DNA of 64,000 bases, taken from NCBI GenBank assembly GCA_039583875.1, contig CM077153.1, positions 67,340,482 to 67,404,481 of the forward strand. Direction: 5' to 3'. The number at the start of each line of letters is the position of its first letter. Position 1 is the stretch's first letter. The translations under genes and the position numbers were made by a program. This DNA comes from Platanthera guangdongensis. Taxonomy: Eukaryota > Streptophyta > Magnoliopsida > Asparagales > Orchidaceae. The notes beneath the pieces were generated by a model. It ran no database searches. It was not told where the DNA came from and was given only the letters and a program-made list of their open reading frames with translations. Positions 1-9,997 of this stretch are shown here, piece after piece.

Positions 1-320
1 TGATCAGTTGACCTCTTGATATGACAACCATTCTTAACAAATGAGATGTCATACCCTACATCACTTAATTGACTTATACTTATAAGGTTGTGTTTCAACC
101 CTTTAACATAAGCCACTTGAGTAATGGTAACTAAGTTACTAGAAATGTTACCAAACCCTTTGATGATTCCTTTTTCAGAACCACCAAAGGTGACTTTTGG
201 ACCATCTTTGATTGGAATGTAGTCCTTTAGTAAACTCCTTGTTCCAGTCATATGTCTGGAACATCCACTGTCCAAGTACCATATTGGGGCATGGCCACTT
301 GGACTCACATGCAAAACAGA
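1..320 (-). pseudogene. Element A pol, start of aspartic protease (partial)
   Basis: The minus-strand frame after the gag stop is open from 320 to the window edge. It contains the copia protease active-site motif DSGCSRHMTG (about 265-240), followed by the typical GGSEKG, GFGNIS and HNLISISQLSD stretch. The protease is in the same frame as gag and is separated from it only by the TAA at 321-323. The enzyme would cut the element's polyprotein. The remainder of pol is beyond base 1, so nothing can be said about integrase or reverse transcriptase of this copy. Confidence 0.85.
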
Positions 321-323
321 TTA

Positions 324-2355
324 ATGAACCTTAGAACCCAAAGAATTCTTGGGTCCTTGGTATTTGTTAGTTTGCATCCTGACAAGGCTACCTGCTGGTT
401 TTCCAACAGACAGATTGCTACTCACTTTGGCACTAGCATTGTGCCAACAGTCCATTGCAAAGTGGCCTACCTTGCCACAACACCAACACTCAAACTTATT
501 GTATCTTTGCTTAGGTACAGTCTTAGCTGTTTTATCCACAACTGGCTTGTTGAGTGTTGGGGCTTTGCCCTTGGACTTGGACTGGACAGTCCTTGCAGAT
601 TTAATAAAACCCAGTCCAGCCTTGCCTTTATGATGAACAAATTCATCAATTAAAGGTAGAACTGACTTAGGTTTAGAAAACCTAGCAACTAGATCTCTCT
701 CCTTCTGAAGATTAATCTCCTGACTCTTGATTTGATCATTCTTATATGTGATAGTTCCCATCTGAATCACAGTTATGTGCTTTAGTCTGGCTATCTCATT
801 CAGCTTCTGATCAAATAACTTCTAAGCATCTGTTGCTGCAGCTTTGAGATTTGCAATTTCCTTTGCCTGACTTTTGGCTAGGGACTTACTCTTCTTGTAA
901 GCTAGCAACAGTACTTTATATTCATCTATCAGCTGATGAATATCTTCTTCAGACTCAGATACACTCTCATCACTTGATGAAGATGAATCTGATTCTGTAC
1001 TGGCACAAGAAACTGAACTGGAAGAACAATGTTGTACCTTACTAGGTCCTGGCTGCTCCAGGATTTTGTCACTTTCTGTCAATGTCATTAGCCCTTGGCA
1101 TTGACTGTCTTCTTGTTCATATATAGACTCCATAATCTGCATGAATTCTTCTTCTTCTTCTTCAGCAAACAGCCCTATATATGCCTCAGCATCTGACTCA
1201 GTTTCTGATGAAGAGATATCTGACAGGGTCTTCTCCTTTTTGGTAACAAATGACTTTTCTTTCTTGCCTTTGAAATGAGTCTTCTTCTTGTCACTAGACT
1301 CCTTTCTCTTTTCTGGACAATCTGCAACAACATGGCCTTGTCTATTGCAGTAATAGCACACTATTTTTGAAAGTGTAGCATTGCTAGACTTAGTCTTTTT
1401 CCTGTCCTTCTTTGAAGCCTTTTTATTCTGATAAAAGTCTTCTTTTCCCTGTGAAGTAGAAGGTCTTGTCCTCCACTGTTTCTTCTTCAAGAACTTCTGA
1501 AAATGTCTAGTGAAGGCAGCAAAGTCCTCATCACTTTCACTGCTTTCAGACTTTGTACTTGCTGACTCTTCTGACTCAGTTTCAGCTGCTTTTAGAGGTG
1601 GAGAAGGTGACTTACATCTGTACTTTCTGGGGGCTTCTGATTTAAAGGTCATTGTTCTTTCCTTGTGTTCATTTCTTGTGGATTTCTCCTCTTCTTTCCT
1701 CACTATCAACTGCATTTCATAAGACAACAGTTTGCCAAACAGTGTAGGTGGAGGAATTTCTGCCAGCTTAGCCATTTCTCTAATGGCACAGATCTTGGTG
1801 TCCCAATCTTTTGTTAGGGACCTTAGAAACTTGTCATTGAGTTCATAATTACTGAACTCTCTGCCATAGGACATGAGTTCATTCACTATCCTGTAGAACT
1901 TCTTATAGCACTCAATTATGCTATCACCCTTTCCTTGTCTAAAACTTTCACTCTTGATTTAGCAAGGATTTTCTGTCTTTCCTAACTTCTTCAGAACCTT
2001 CCATATACACAATAAGGGTATCCCACATCTCTTTGGCTGTCTTACAGTGTATTAGATTTTGAAAAGTTGCATCATCTATGGCACTCACTATAATTTTTTG
2101 AGCCCTTTTGTCCATGGTGGCTAGGACAATCTCATCCTTTGTCATTTCAGAGAAATCCTTTGGTGTTCTCTGATTAGCATCTAGGACTGACACCTTCATG
2201 GGCACATATGGCCCTTCCTTTACTGTGATATAAATTCTAGGATCTGAGGCTTCCATAAAAAGCCTTACCCTTTCCTTCCATATGCCAAAGATTTCCTTCC
2301 TACATATAGGTAGTTTCATGGATCCCAATTCCTTGTGATTTTCAGTGGAACCCAT
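324..2355 (-). pseudogene. Element A gag (broken)
   Basis: Sirevirus-type Gag, the structural protein that packages element RNA. The minus-strand start is ATG at 2355, about 85 nt downstream of the primer site. The N-terminal part (2355-1948) matches the UBN2/copia gag domain (LPICRKE, EMWDTL). The middle part (1886-822) carries an acidic Ser/Glu-rich region and the first knuckle CYYCNRQGHVVADC. The last part (770-324) carries the second knuckle CWCCGKVGHFAMDC. Two lesions are visible. After LLNQE at about 1940 the frame shifts, consistent with loss of two bases from a Tyr or His codon when compared with element E. An in-frame TAG sits at 822-824, after which the same frame continues. Gag ends at TAA 321-323, directly before protease in the same frame. 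Element E has its gag stop at the same place. Confidence 0.85.
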
Positions 2356-2440
2356 GGTTCTTGATTTTCTTGATTCTGTACTTCACTTAGACTGAATCTG
2401 CCAACAGGATCTACTCAGACTGTTAGTCCTTTTTGAGTAA

Positions 2441-2456
2441 CCTCCCTCTGATACCA
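2441..2456 (-). other. Primer binding site of element A (initiator Met tRNA)
   Basis: On the minus strand this reads TGGTATCAGAGGGAGG. The first 11 bases match the standard plant copia primer site complementary to the 3' end of initiator methionine tRNA. It lies nine bases inside the LTR end at 2466. Confidence 0.9.
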
Positions 2457-2780
2457 CTTGAAAGATGTTGTCCCTAAGCACCTAGAGGGGGGTGAATAGG
2501 TGACTTGAATCTTTTTAACTTTTTAGGCAGCAAACAGAATAATATCACAGAATTATATCCAATTTATAACAGCACACATTCACCAATCACAGCAATCCAC
2601 AAACACACAGTAGACACAGAGTTTTATAGTGGTTCCCCAAGCTTTGGGTACATCCACTTTCCCCCTTCGCCTATCTAGCAGTGTACTAGATTCGGCCAAA
2701 CTTCTCCACTATCTCAGAACCCAAAACAGGCTCCTACACCTCAGGCCCAAGGCCCTACAACTCAGCTTTTCCACAAAGCT

Positions 2781-2889
2781 TACACTCAGCCACAAAGGCC
2801 TACACTCAGCCACAAAGGCCTACACTCAGCCACCAAGGCCTACACTCAGCCACCAAGGCCTACACTCAGCCACCAAGGCCTACACTCAG
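2781..2889. repeat. 20-bp minisatellite inside element A LTR
   Basis: The unit TACACTCAGCCACCAAGGCC is repeated five times without a gap (2781-2880), with a partial sixth copy. The first two units differ from the rest by one base (ACAAA against ACCAA). Confidence 0.95.
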
Positions 2890-3325
2890 AGATTTAACTC
2901 TCCTACCCTCAACCTTTATAATAGCAGGCTTACAATCTCAGATCCCTAAGGATCCTACAAGTTATAATGAATACAAAATGTATAAACTCAACAACTTAGA
3001 TGAAAGAGAGATAAGTTGTGAGATTCTTGATGAGTTCTTGGAAGAACTCAGCTGGACTCAATCTGACTTAGCTTTCTTCAAAGCTTCTTGAAAGTAGAAC
3101 TCAATAAGATTGACTCCTTCTGCAGTTGATCCTTGATCTCTGCTTCTTAAGATTCAGACCAATCTGAATCCTTCTTCTCAGCTGGGTTCCAACAGCTGAT
3201 TTCTTGGATGGAGCTCTCTCTCTCTAACTTCTTAGATCTTCACTTGATAGCTAGATCTTCTTTAGATAATCACTTGATCAGAACTTTTTCTTCTTCAACA
3301 ACAGTTTTTGTAGACTGTATAAGCC

Positions 3326-3333
3326 TATTTATA
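3326..3333 (-). promoter_or_regulatory. TATA-like site in element A LTR
   Basis: The minus strand reads TATAAATA within the palindrome GCCTATTTATAGGC. It lies about 1.28 kb into the LTR in the direction of transcription, downstream of the palindrome array, which would place the array in U3. Promoter use is inferred. Confidence 0.5.
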
Positions 3334-3469
3334 GGCCTTCTTCATGGTAACCGGCTGGTCCGGTTCATAACTGAATTCTGACAACTCTGACAGGTGCTGT
3401 AGACCGGCTGGAATGGCAGCTGTCAAGTCATCCAGTCAGTTCTTGAAAATTCTATAATTGTCTTTAAGT

Positions 3470-4475
3470 GTCGAGACTTTCTGTCTTTAAGTGTCGACAC
3501 TTATAGACCAAGTGTCGACACAAGTTGTCTAAGTGTCGACACTAGTCTACAAGGTGTCGACACAACTCCTTGTGTTGTAGATTTTGTCTCTCGACACTAC
3601 TTCTTCTTCATGTGTCGACACTGAAATTGAGTGTCGACACAAGTACTTGTACTTCAGTATCTTGCTGAATTCTTCTAAGTGTCGACACAACACCTTTGTG
3701 TCGACACATCTTCATGTGATGAATCTGTTAAGTGTCGACACTGCTTCTTGGTGTCGACACATGTCTTCAGTGTTGATACTTGTTGAGTGTCGGCACATTG
3801 CTCTGGGTGTCGACACATTCTTCTTCTGTCGAGACTCTGGCTGAGTGTCGACACATTCCCTTAGTGTCGACACTTGTACTTAGAATATTTTGTTGAACTT
3901 TGCTATTCTTTGCTAAGTGTCGACACAGCTCCTTGTGTCGACACTTTCTTCAAGTGTTGAGTCTTCAGCTAAGTGTCGACACATTGTTCTGGGTGTCGAC
4001 ACTTACTTCCAGTGTTGACTCTTCTGCTAAGTGTCGACACATTGTTCTGAGTGTCGACACTTACTTCAAGTGTTGACTCTTCTGCTAAGTGTCGACACAT
4101 TGTTCTGAGTGTCGACACTTACTTCAAGTGTTGACTCTTCTGCTGAGTGTCGACACATTGTTCTGGGTGTCGACACTTGTACTTAGTCTCTGCAGACTTT
4201 TGCTGAGTGTCGACACAGCCTCCAAGTGTCGACACTTTCTGATGTAGACACAGTTTTTCTGGGTGTCGACACAACTGCTAAGTGTCGACACAGCTTCACT
4301 GTCTTTTCTTCACTGAGTGTCGACACAGCTCCTTGTGTCGACACTTTCTGTCTGGTGTCGACTCATCATCCCTGGTGTCGACACAATGACTCCAAGTGTC
4401 GACACTGCTTGCCTGGGTGTCGACACACGTCTTCTTAAGTGTCGACACTTTCCCTCTGGGTGTCGACACATGGAC
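3470..4475. repeat. Array of about 34 copies of the palindrome GTGTCGACAC
   Basis: The perfect 10-bp palindrome GTGTCGACAC recurs about 34 times (counted by eye) in about 1 kb, with further variants such as GTGTCGGCAC and GTGTCGACTC. Spacing alternates between roughly 17-20 and 30-45 bases. A stretch near 3960-4150 is a higher-order tandem repeat of about 60 bp. The array lies upstream of the TATA-like site in transcription order, so it is in U3. Confidence 0.93.
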
Positions 4476-4614
4476 TTAGAAACTTTTACTTCTTTCCTGC
4501 AAATACTTAACCTGCACATGTAAACTCAAAATACATCAAATATATTTTGATGTATATCATTGAGTTGGGTGAGGCTTCTTCAAATCAGGTACATTAGAAC
4601 CAATGTACCCAACA

Positions 4615-7416
4615 CTCGCCCTTCACAACCTCTTTCATATTAGGATTAAGACGACATTGAGGTTGGACTACATCCTTAGAATTATTTTCAAAAAATATTT
4701 TGTGGGTGCAAAAGGAGGGGCTTATGCCAGGAATATCAGAAATTTGCCACGCTATAGCTCGACGATGCTTTTGTAGTAGTTCGATCAATTGATCGTTTTC
4801 GGATTGAGAAAGCAAAGCCGAGATTATAACGGGCAATTTAGAATTTTGTTCAAGAAAGGCATATTTGAGATGTTCGGGAAGGAGTTTTAGTTCTAAGTGG
4901 GGTGGTTCATCGTAAGAGTTCTTTAAAACTTTTTCATTTTCAAAGACAATATTTTCATAATTTTTTTGTCTAAAAATCAGTTCATTTGCAAAGTTGGCTT
5001 GCGCGGACATAACCGTATCTTCAAAAACATTTGCAAAAAAATCAGAAAAAGAGGAAGAAAAATCATTGGAAGAAATATTTGAAAGAGAAAGAGAGGCGTC
5101 TTCATTTAAAACATCAAGGAAGAAACATGAGTCGTCATTTTCTAAAGAATTTTTCATGGATTGATTTATTGAAAACGTCACCTCATCATCTCCCACGCGA
5201 AGCAAAAGTTTTCCATTACTTACATCGATGACCGCACGAGAGGTTGCTAGGAAGGGACGACCAAGGATAAGGGGGACCTCGATGTCTTCCTCAATATCAA
5301 GAATGACAAAATCCACCGGGAAGATGAATTTGTCGACCTTCACTAGCACATCCTCAACAATACCTAATGGATACTTAATCGATCGATCAGCCAATTGAAT
5401 GTTCATACGCGTAGGGCTGAGAGTGCCCAATCCTAGCTTTTTAAACAATGGAAAAGGCATCAAGTTGATGCTTGCACCTAAATCCGCTAGCGCATGCTTT
5501 ACAAAAAGATCACCAAAAATGCAAGGAATCGAAAAACTACCCGGATCATTTATCTTTGTAGGAAAATTGGAATTTTTTATGACCGCCGAGCATTCTTCAT
5601 TTAACGTAACATGTGATAAATTTTCTAATTTCTTTTTGTTCGTTAACAGGTCCTTAAGATATTTGGCGTATTTTGGCATTTGGCTTATTGCTTCATGAAA
5701 TGGCAAATTGATATGAATTTGTTTAAACATTTCAAGAAAGCGTTGGTATTGATCATCTAGTTTATCTTTCCTAAGCTTAGCGGGGTAGGGAGGTGGTGGA
5801 AATTCTTTTAAAATATCGAGATCATTATTTTTAAAACCATCGTGTTCCTTTTCCAAAATAGACTTTTCTTGTTTATTTTCAGAAATAGAATTTTCTTTTC
5901 CAAAATTTTTATTAATTATATCTTCGTCACTAATTCGTGTAGCAGTAGGAGAGGCACTCACCTTTGGCTCTTCCCTTGTGGTGGGCTCGTGAATTACCTT
6001 GCCACTCCGAAGGGAAATCGCTTTCGCGTGCTTCCTTGGGTTTGGCTCGGTATTTGAGGGAAGAGTCCCAGGTGGCCTCTCGGAAACCATCTTTGCTAAT
6101 TGACCAACCGTATTCTCTAAATTTTTCATGGAGCCTGTTAGATTTCTAATGGTCGCTTCATTGGTGCTTATGTATTTTGAAAGCATTTCCTCCAAGGAGG
6201 AAGGTTTTTGAAAATGTTGATTTTTTTGTGGTGGTGGTGGTGGAGTGAAATCGTGTGGTGGACGTGCGGCATTCGCGGGATTACTCCAAGAAAAATTAGG
6301 ATAGTTGCGCCATCCAGGATTATAAAAGTTAGAAGAAGAATTAAAGCCAGGCGGAGCAGAAAAATTAGAAAAAGCAGAAAAGTTCGAAGCATTATTTTGA
6401 GCAGGCCTGGGTATGTTCCCCAGATAATCCACCTGCTCGACAGCAGCAGCATTTGAATTTTCATATACCTGAGCGGCGGAGGAAGCAGTCATCTCCGAAA
6501 TCTTCTTGTTCAGCATTTCCACTCGCAGTGTCAGTTGCGAAACCGAGTCCACTTAATAGATACCTGCAGGTTTAGATGGGCGAGTCCTAGACGAATTCCA
6601 CTGATAAGTGTTCATCGCCATGTCCTCTATAAGCTCAAGAGCAGCTTCCGGAGTTTTGCGGTCCAAAGAACCAGCGGAAGCGGCATCTATCATTTGCTTA
6701 GTTTCTTGATTTAGCCCATTATAGAATGTCTGAACCTGTAACCATACAGGCAGAGCATGATGAGGGCATCTTCTCAAAAGTTCTTTGAACCTCTATGACA
6801 CTTGAGAGAGGTTCAAAGAACTTTTGCTGAAGAGAACTAAACTTTGAGAGTACGAAGTTATATCATTTCTTAGCTTAGCAGTTTTGGCGGGGGGGAAATA
6901 TCTAGCAAGAAATTTATCGACTAAAATGTTCCGAGTAGTGATTGATCCTCTTGGAAGAGAACTCAACCACTGTTTGGCTTTAGTTCTTAAGGAGAAGGGG
7001 AAGAGTCTTAGCCTTATAGCATCATCTGAGACACCATTTATTTTGAAGGTGTCACAGATTTCAAGAAAATTGGCAATATGCAAGTTCGGATCTTCATCTT
7101 GTAATCCGTCGAACTGTACATATTGCTGCACCATTTGTATGATGCTAGGCTTAAGCTCGAAGTTATTGTTCGCAATTGCAGGTCGAACAATACTTGTTTC
7201 AGTCCCCTCTAGGTTGGGTCGAGCATAATCGGACATGGTCCTTTGCTGAGCCATTCCTGGGTTGGGATCTCCCATTTCAGAATTAAAATTACAATCACCG
7301 TCGGAATCCTCAATCGCTGTTTGAGAAGTGGAAGCCCCGAATCGTAGTTGTCTCCGAAAGGAGCGTTCGATTTTTGGGTCCAAATCAACAAGTAGCGACG
7401 GATTCGAACGGGTCAT
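4615..7416 (-). pseudogene. Athila-like gag-protease-RT polyprotein (broken and truncated)
   Basis: One minus-strand frame runs from ATG 7416 to 4615 with only two in-frame stops, TAG at 6793-6795 and TAA at 6553-6555. The N-terminal third holds the Retrotrans_gag domain (FLEICDTFKINGVSDDAIRL, then RRCPHHALPVWLQVQTFYNG). A proline- and asparagine-rich linker follows, then a CCHC-less region and the aspartic protease with active site ADLGASINLMP and flap region VPLILGRPFLATSRA. The frame ends where reverse transcriptase begins (RLNPNMKEVVK), at the element A junction. The TAG at 6793 lies inside a 19-bp inverted duplication that has replaced normal gag sequence. Gag and protease are therefore fused in one frame in this family, as is usual for Athila. 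Confidence 0.86.
6776..6825. repeat. Perfect 19-bp inverted repeat within gag
   Basis: The left arm AAAAGTTCTTTGAACCTCT (6776-6794) and its exact reverse complement (6807-6825) are separated by 12 bases. One arm encodes normal gag residues (RFKELL on the minus strand). The other arm is its inverted copy and brings in a non-homologous peptide plus the TAG at 6793-6795. Confidence 0.95.
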
Positions 7417-7543
7417 GCACTAAAAAAAATGAAGGAGAAATGGAAATAAAAACTTGAAGAAAGAAAGAAAAGAAAGGAAAAAAAAAATTTGATTTTTGCA
7501 GAAGTAATAGCGTAAGCGCTTTCTTAATATTGACGAAAAGATT
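7417..7543 (-). other. Leader between Athila-like primer site and gag
   Basis: This A-rich 5' untranslated leader of about 127 bases precedes the gag ATG at 7416. I see no further gene in it. Confidence 0.7.
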
Positions 7544-7561
7544 TCCCCGGCAACGGCGCCA
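7544..7561 (-). other. Primer binding site, Asp tRNA type
   Basis: The minus strand reads TGGCGCCGTTGCCGGGGA, the standard Athila/Tat primer site matching the 3' end of tRNA-Asp. The same site occurs in element C at 26346-26363, so both use the same primer. Confidence 0.93.
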
Positions 7562-7567
7562 AAAACT

Positions 7568-9357
7568 TGATGGGCTAAAACCCGAACAGGCAAGTGTACC
7601 TGTCGAATTGTAGTATCAAGGTCGTATTAAAACACGGGGTTGTCAAGTACTGCTACTCACGCTTGAACTATTATCCTACCGGAAGAAAGTGGGTTTTGAG
7701 AATTTTATTAAAATCAAACTGAAACGAAATCTAAAACGGAACTATGGATTAAAAGATAGCACTTGATCTATGATTCACCATGAAAAGAGATAGGAGAAAT
7801 AAAAATAATATTTTATAATTGCGACTTAACTCGACCGTGACGGATCCGAAAATAAGACAAAATCTCGCTAGAGCATTAAGTCTCCTAACTTATAGACGCT
7901 TTGATCGAAATCTCTTTACAAATCAAAGGGGCCTAAAGTTGCATTATCGAGATGATCCGCACTATTGGATTTGACTCCAATCCGGAGGATTTACGTCGTC
8001 CTATCTCTAGGATTGCGTGCAACTCCTTCCCTCTTTGAGTGATCTTTCAAATCAATGAGTCTCTCGACTATTATGAAATGAGATCAAAGGCCTACTACCG
8101 TATACCGGAAATACGGAGTCGGCTCGAAATAAATCAAGGAGGGATCGAGCGAAAGTTAGCAAAAATAAAATTTCGAAGTAAAAATAATTCTGATCTCAAA
8201 TCATGGATCCTCATGATCAAATGCTAAAGAAAATTAGCTACGCATAATGGAAATTGAAATCAAAGTAGGATGAAAGAAATTCATATTCATTACTTGCACA
8301 AATAAAAGAGAACGTAATATTTAAAAAGGACAATAATAAATTAAGTTGAAAGAAAAGGATTACAAAAATGAAAAGACTACAACAATAATGAAAGAAAATA
8401 ACAACTCACTAACACTCTCCACTTTCCAACTCAACACTCTCATTCAACTTAAAACTTCACTTCCCAAAAATTTCTCTCTTTGGCTTGAGGGATGGGGTGG
8501 CTTTTATAGGATATGGAGAAGGATCTAGAATGAAATGAAGAGGAGGAGGCCAAGGGGGGTGGCCGGCCATGTGTAGGGGAGAGTGCATGAACATCATTTA
8601 ATGAGGGAGAGAGAAAAAAGCCAAATACATGCATTTTCGGGTGGCACTTTGGAGGAGGCTTGGGTTACACTTGGAGAGGGTCGGGCTGCACCAATGTGGC
8701 ATAAATGAAGTGGTTTGGGCTGCTGCATCATTAAAATGGGCTGCTCAATTGAAGTGGGCTGCTGCATTTGGAGGGGGCCGACCAACTTGAAGAAGGCTGC
8801 ACTTTGTGGGCTGGTTGCATGGGCTCGGGTTCACCATGAGGGCTTGGCTTGCATCATGTGGCTTCAAGGGAAGGGGTCGGGCTGCTCCAAAACTTCAAGG
8901 GCTGCATGTGGGTTGGCTTCAAGTGGAGGCTCGGGTTTAACTTGAAGTGGGCTGCATCATGTAGCATGGACCTACAAGAAAATAGAGCATAATAACATTA
9001 GTTATATAACAAAACATAACACAAATAAGTAACATAATATTAGTTGTTAAAACTAAACTAAACATAACAAACATAACATACTATTAATTAATTATATTCA
9101 TAACAAAACACTAGTAAACATAAAACATAAAATCTATACTAAAACTATAGATTTTTATATCAAAACATAATAGAATAAAATTGCAACATAATGAGCAAAT
9201 AAAACTATAATAAAACTAGGAATTATAATATCCTAACACAACAAGACTTTAAGAAGAAATAAAATAAAACATGCATAAAAATACTTGAAACATATAATTA
9301 AACTATGAATTTTGCATACTAAACTATCCCAAAAATGATGACTAAAATAAGTCATCA
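7568..9357 (-). repeat. 5' LTR of Athila-like element (1790 bp)
   Basis: The plus-strand ends are TGATG (7568) and CATCA (9353-9357). The inner end lies six bases from the primer site. The outer end contains the small hairpin TGATGACT-AAAATA-AGTCATCA (9336-9357). The outer half contains GGCTGC/GGGCT-rich sequence followed by about 370 bp of AT-rich sequence. No coding sequence is supported in this LTR. Confidence 0.82.
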
Positions 9358-9363
9358 TTGTCG

Positions 9364-9837
9364 CAGATGATTTCATGGAGGAAAATGATAGAGACATAAT
9401 TGTAAAAACATATTCCGGAGAACTTTTACCTGTAAAAGAATATTCTGGCTATTACGACCCTCTACAATATCTTTTGTTATTTCCACATGGTTCACATGGG
9501 TGGCATGGCGACGAACTATTAAATCGTGCAGAACGAACAAGCTTTCGTGACTGTTACTCCTACTAACTACAAGTACTTCAACAATTACTCTCACTTACGC
9601 ATAACATAATATTACTGCTGAATATTTACTAAATTATACTATCTCCATGTAGATCCGTGCAAACCGAATTTTTGTACTTCACTACGCAGGCTGTCTACTA
9701 CAACAATACATCTTCGATATTTACATAAAAGTTGAAACACAAAAACTACGGTGGATTAGATCGCACCAAAGTGATGTAAGGGCCGAGTTATATTAAGGAT
9801 TGCAGGATTGCTTACAAAATGGTGAAAATGATGCAGG
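9364..9837 (+). pseudogene. Helitron_like_N domain remnant
   Basis: From 9364 the reading includes RDIIVKTYSGEL and DPLQYLLLFPHG, typical of the region before the Rep nuclease in plant Helitrons. After a frame change the stretch at about 9690-9835 reads QQYIFDIYIKVE and then RSHQSDVRAELY followed by TAA and GLQD. In family members this point reads YQGL, so CAA to TAA is the likely change. The part upstream of 9364 was displaced by the Athila-like insertion. Not functional. Confidence 0.72.
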
Positions 9838-9887
9838 TACATACATTTACCATAGATTTTTAATCATATATAATTTCAATGAAGTTA

Positions 9888-9997
9888 CTAACGAACAGAA
9901 TTCACGGACAATGCTAGCAGAGTTAAATTTCGAAGCAATCAATCTATTTCCAATGTACTGACTAACGAACGGAATTCACAAACAATGCTAACAGAGT
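9888..9997 (+). repeat. Local direct duplication, about 70-bp period
   Basis: CTAACGAACAGAATTCAC near 9890 recurs as CTAACGAACGGAATTCAC near 9960, and both are followed by an ACAATGCTARCAGAGTT-type sequence. The copy lies just before the helicase part, where the Rep core would normally be. Confidence 0.75.

Larger units (their letters stand above)
1..4614 (-). mobile_element. Ty1/copia element A, Sirevirus-like (5' part, truncated by window edge)
   Basis: Read on the minus strand the order is LTR (4614 to 2466), Met-tRNA primer site, a long gag with two zinc knuckles, then the start of protease at the window edge. The rest of pol and the other LTR lie outside the window. The long LTR, the large Ser/Glu-rich gag with two separated CCHC knuckles and the initiator-Met primer site fit the Sirevirus group of copia elements; this lineage call is inferred from motifs. 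Its 5' end cuts the pol frame of the Athila-like element exactly at 4614/4615, so A inserted into that older element. The expected 5-bp target copy on this side is CTCGC (4615-4619); its partner is outside the window. Gag is broken, so A is not functional. Confidence 0.88.
2466..4614 (-). repeat. 5' LTR of element A (2149 bp)
   Basis: The plus-strand ends are TGTTG at 2466 and CAACA at 4610-4614, forming a short terminal inverted repeat. The left end adjoins the primer site and the right end cuts the Athila-like pol frame. The LTR holds a 20-bp minisatellite near its inner end, a TATA-like site, and a 1-kb array of palindromes in its outer half. Its ends and general layout resemble the LTR of element E at 36522-38708, but the internal arrays are unrelated. 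Confidence 0.85.
4615..9357 (-). mobile_element. Ty3/gypsy element, Athila-like (5' part, interrupted by element A)
   Basis: On the minus strand the order is 5' LTR (9357-7568), Asp-tRNA primer site, leader, then gag-protease and the beginning of reverse transcriptase, cut off at 4615 by element A. The protease motif DLGASIN, the gag domain and the Asp primer site identify the Athila/Tat side of Ty3/gypsy. The right LTR end lies inside Helitron coding sequence, with TTGTC (9358-9362) as the expected target copy. The remainder should resume to the left of the window. Confidence 0.87.

Noticed and set aside
3470..4475. Regular short repeats with spacers, suggesting a CRISPR array
   Set aside because: The 10-bp units are palindromic, irregularly spaced, without unique spacers of constant length, and lie inside a plant LTR.
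8715..8945. 76-codon open frame rich in Gly, Cys and Trp inside the Athila-like LTR
   Set aside because: Composed of GGGCTGC-type low-complexity sequence in an LTR; no homology.
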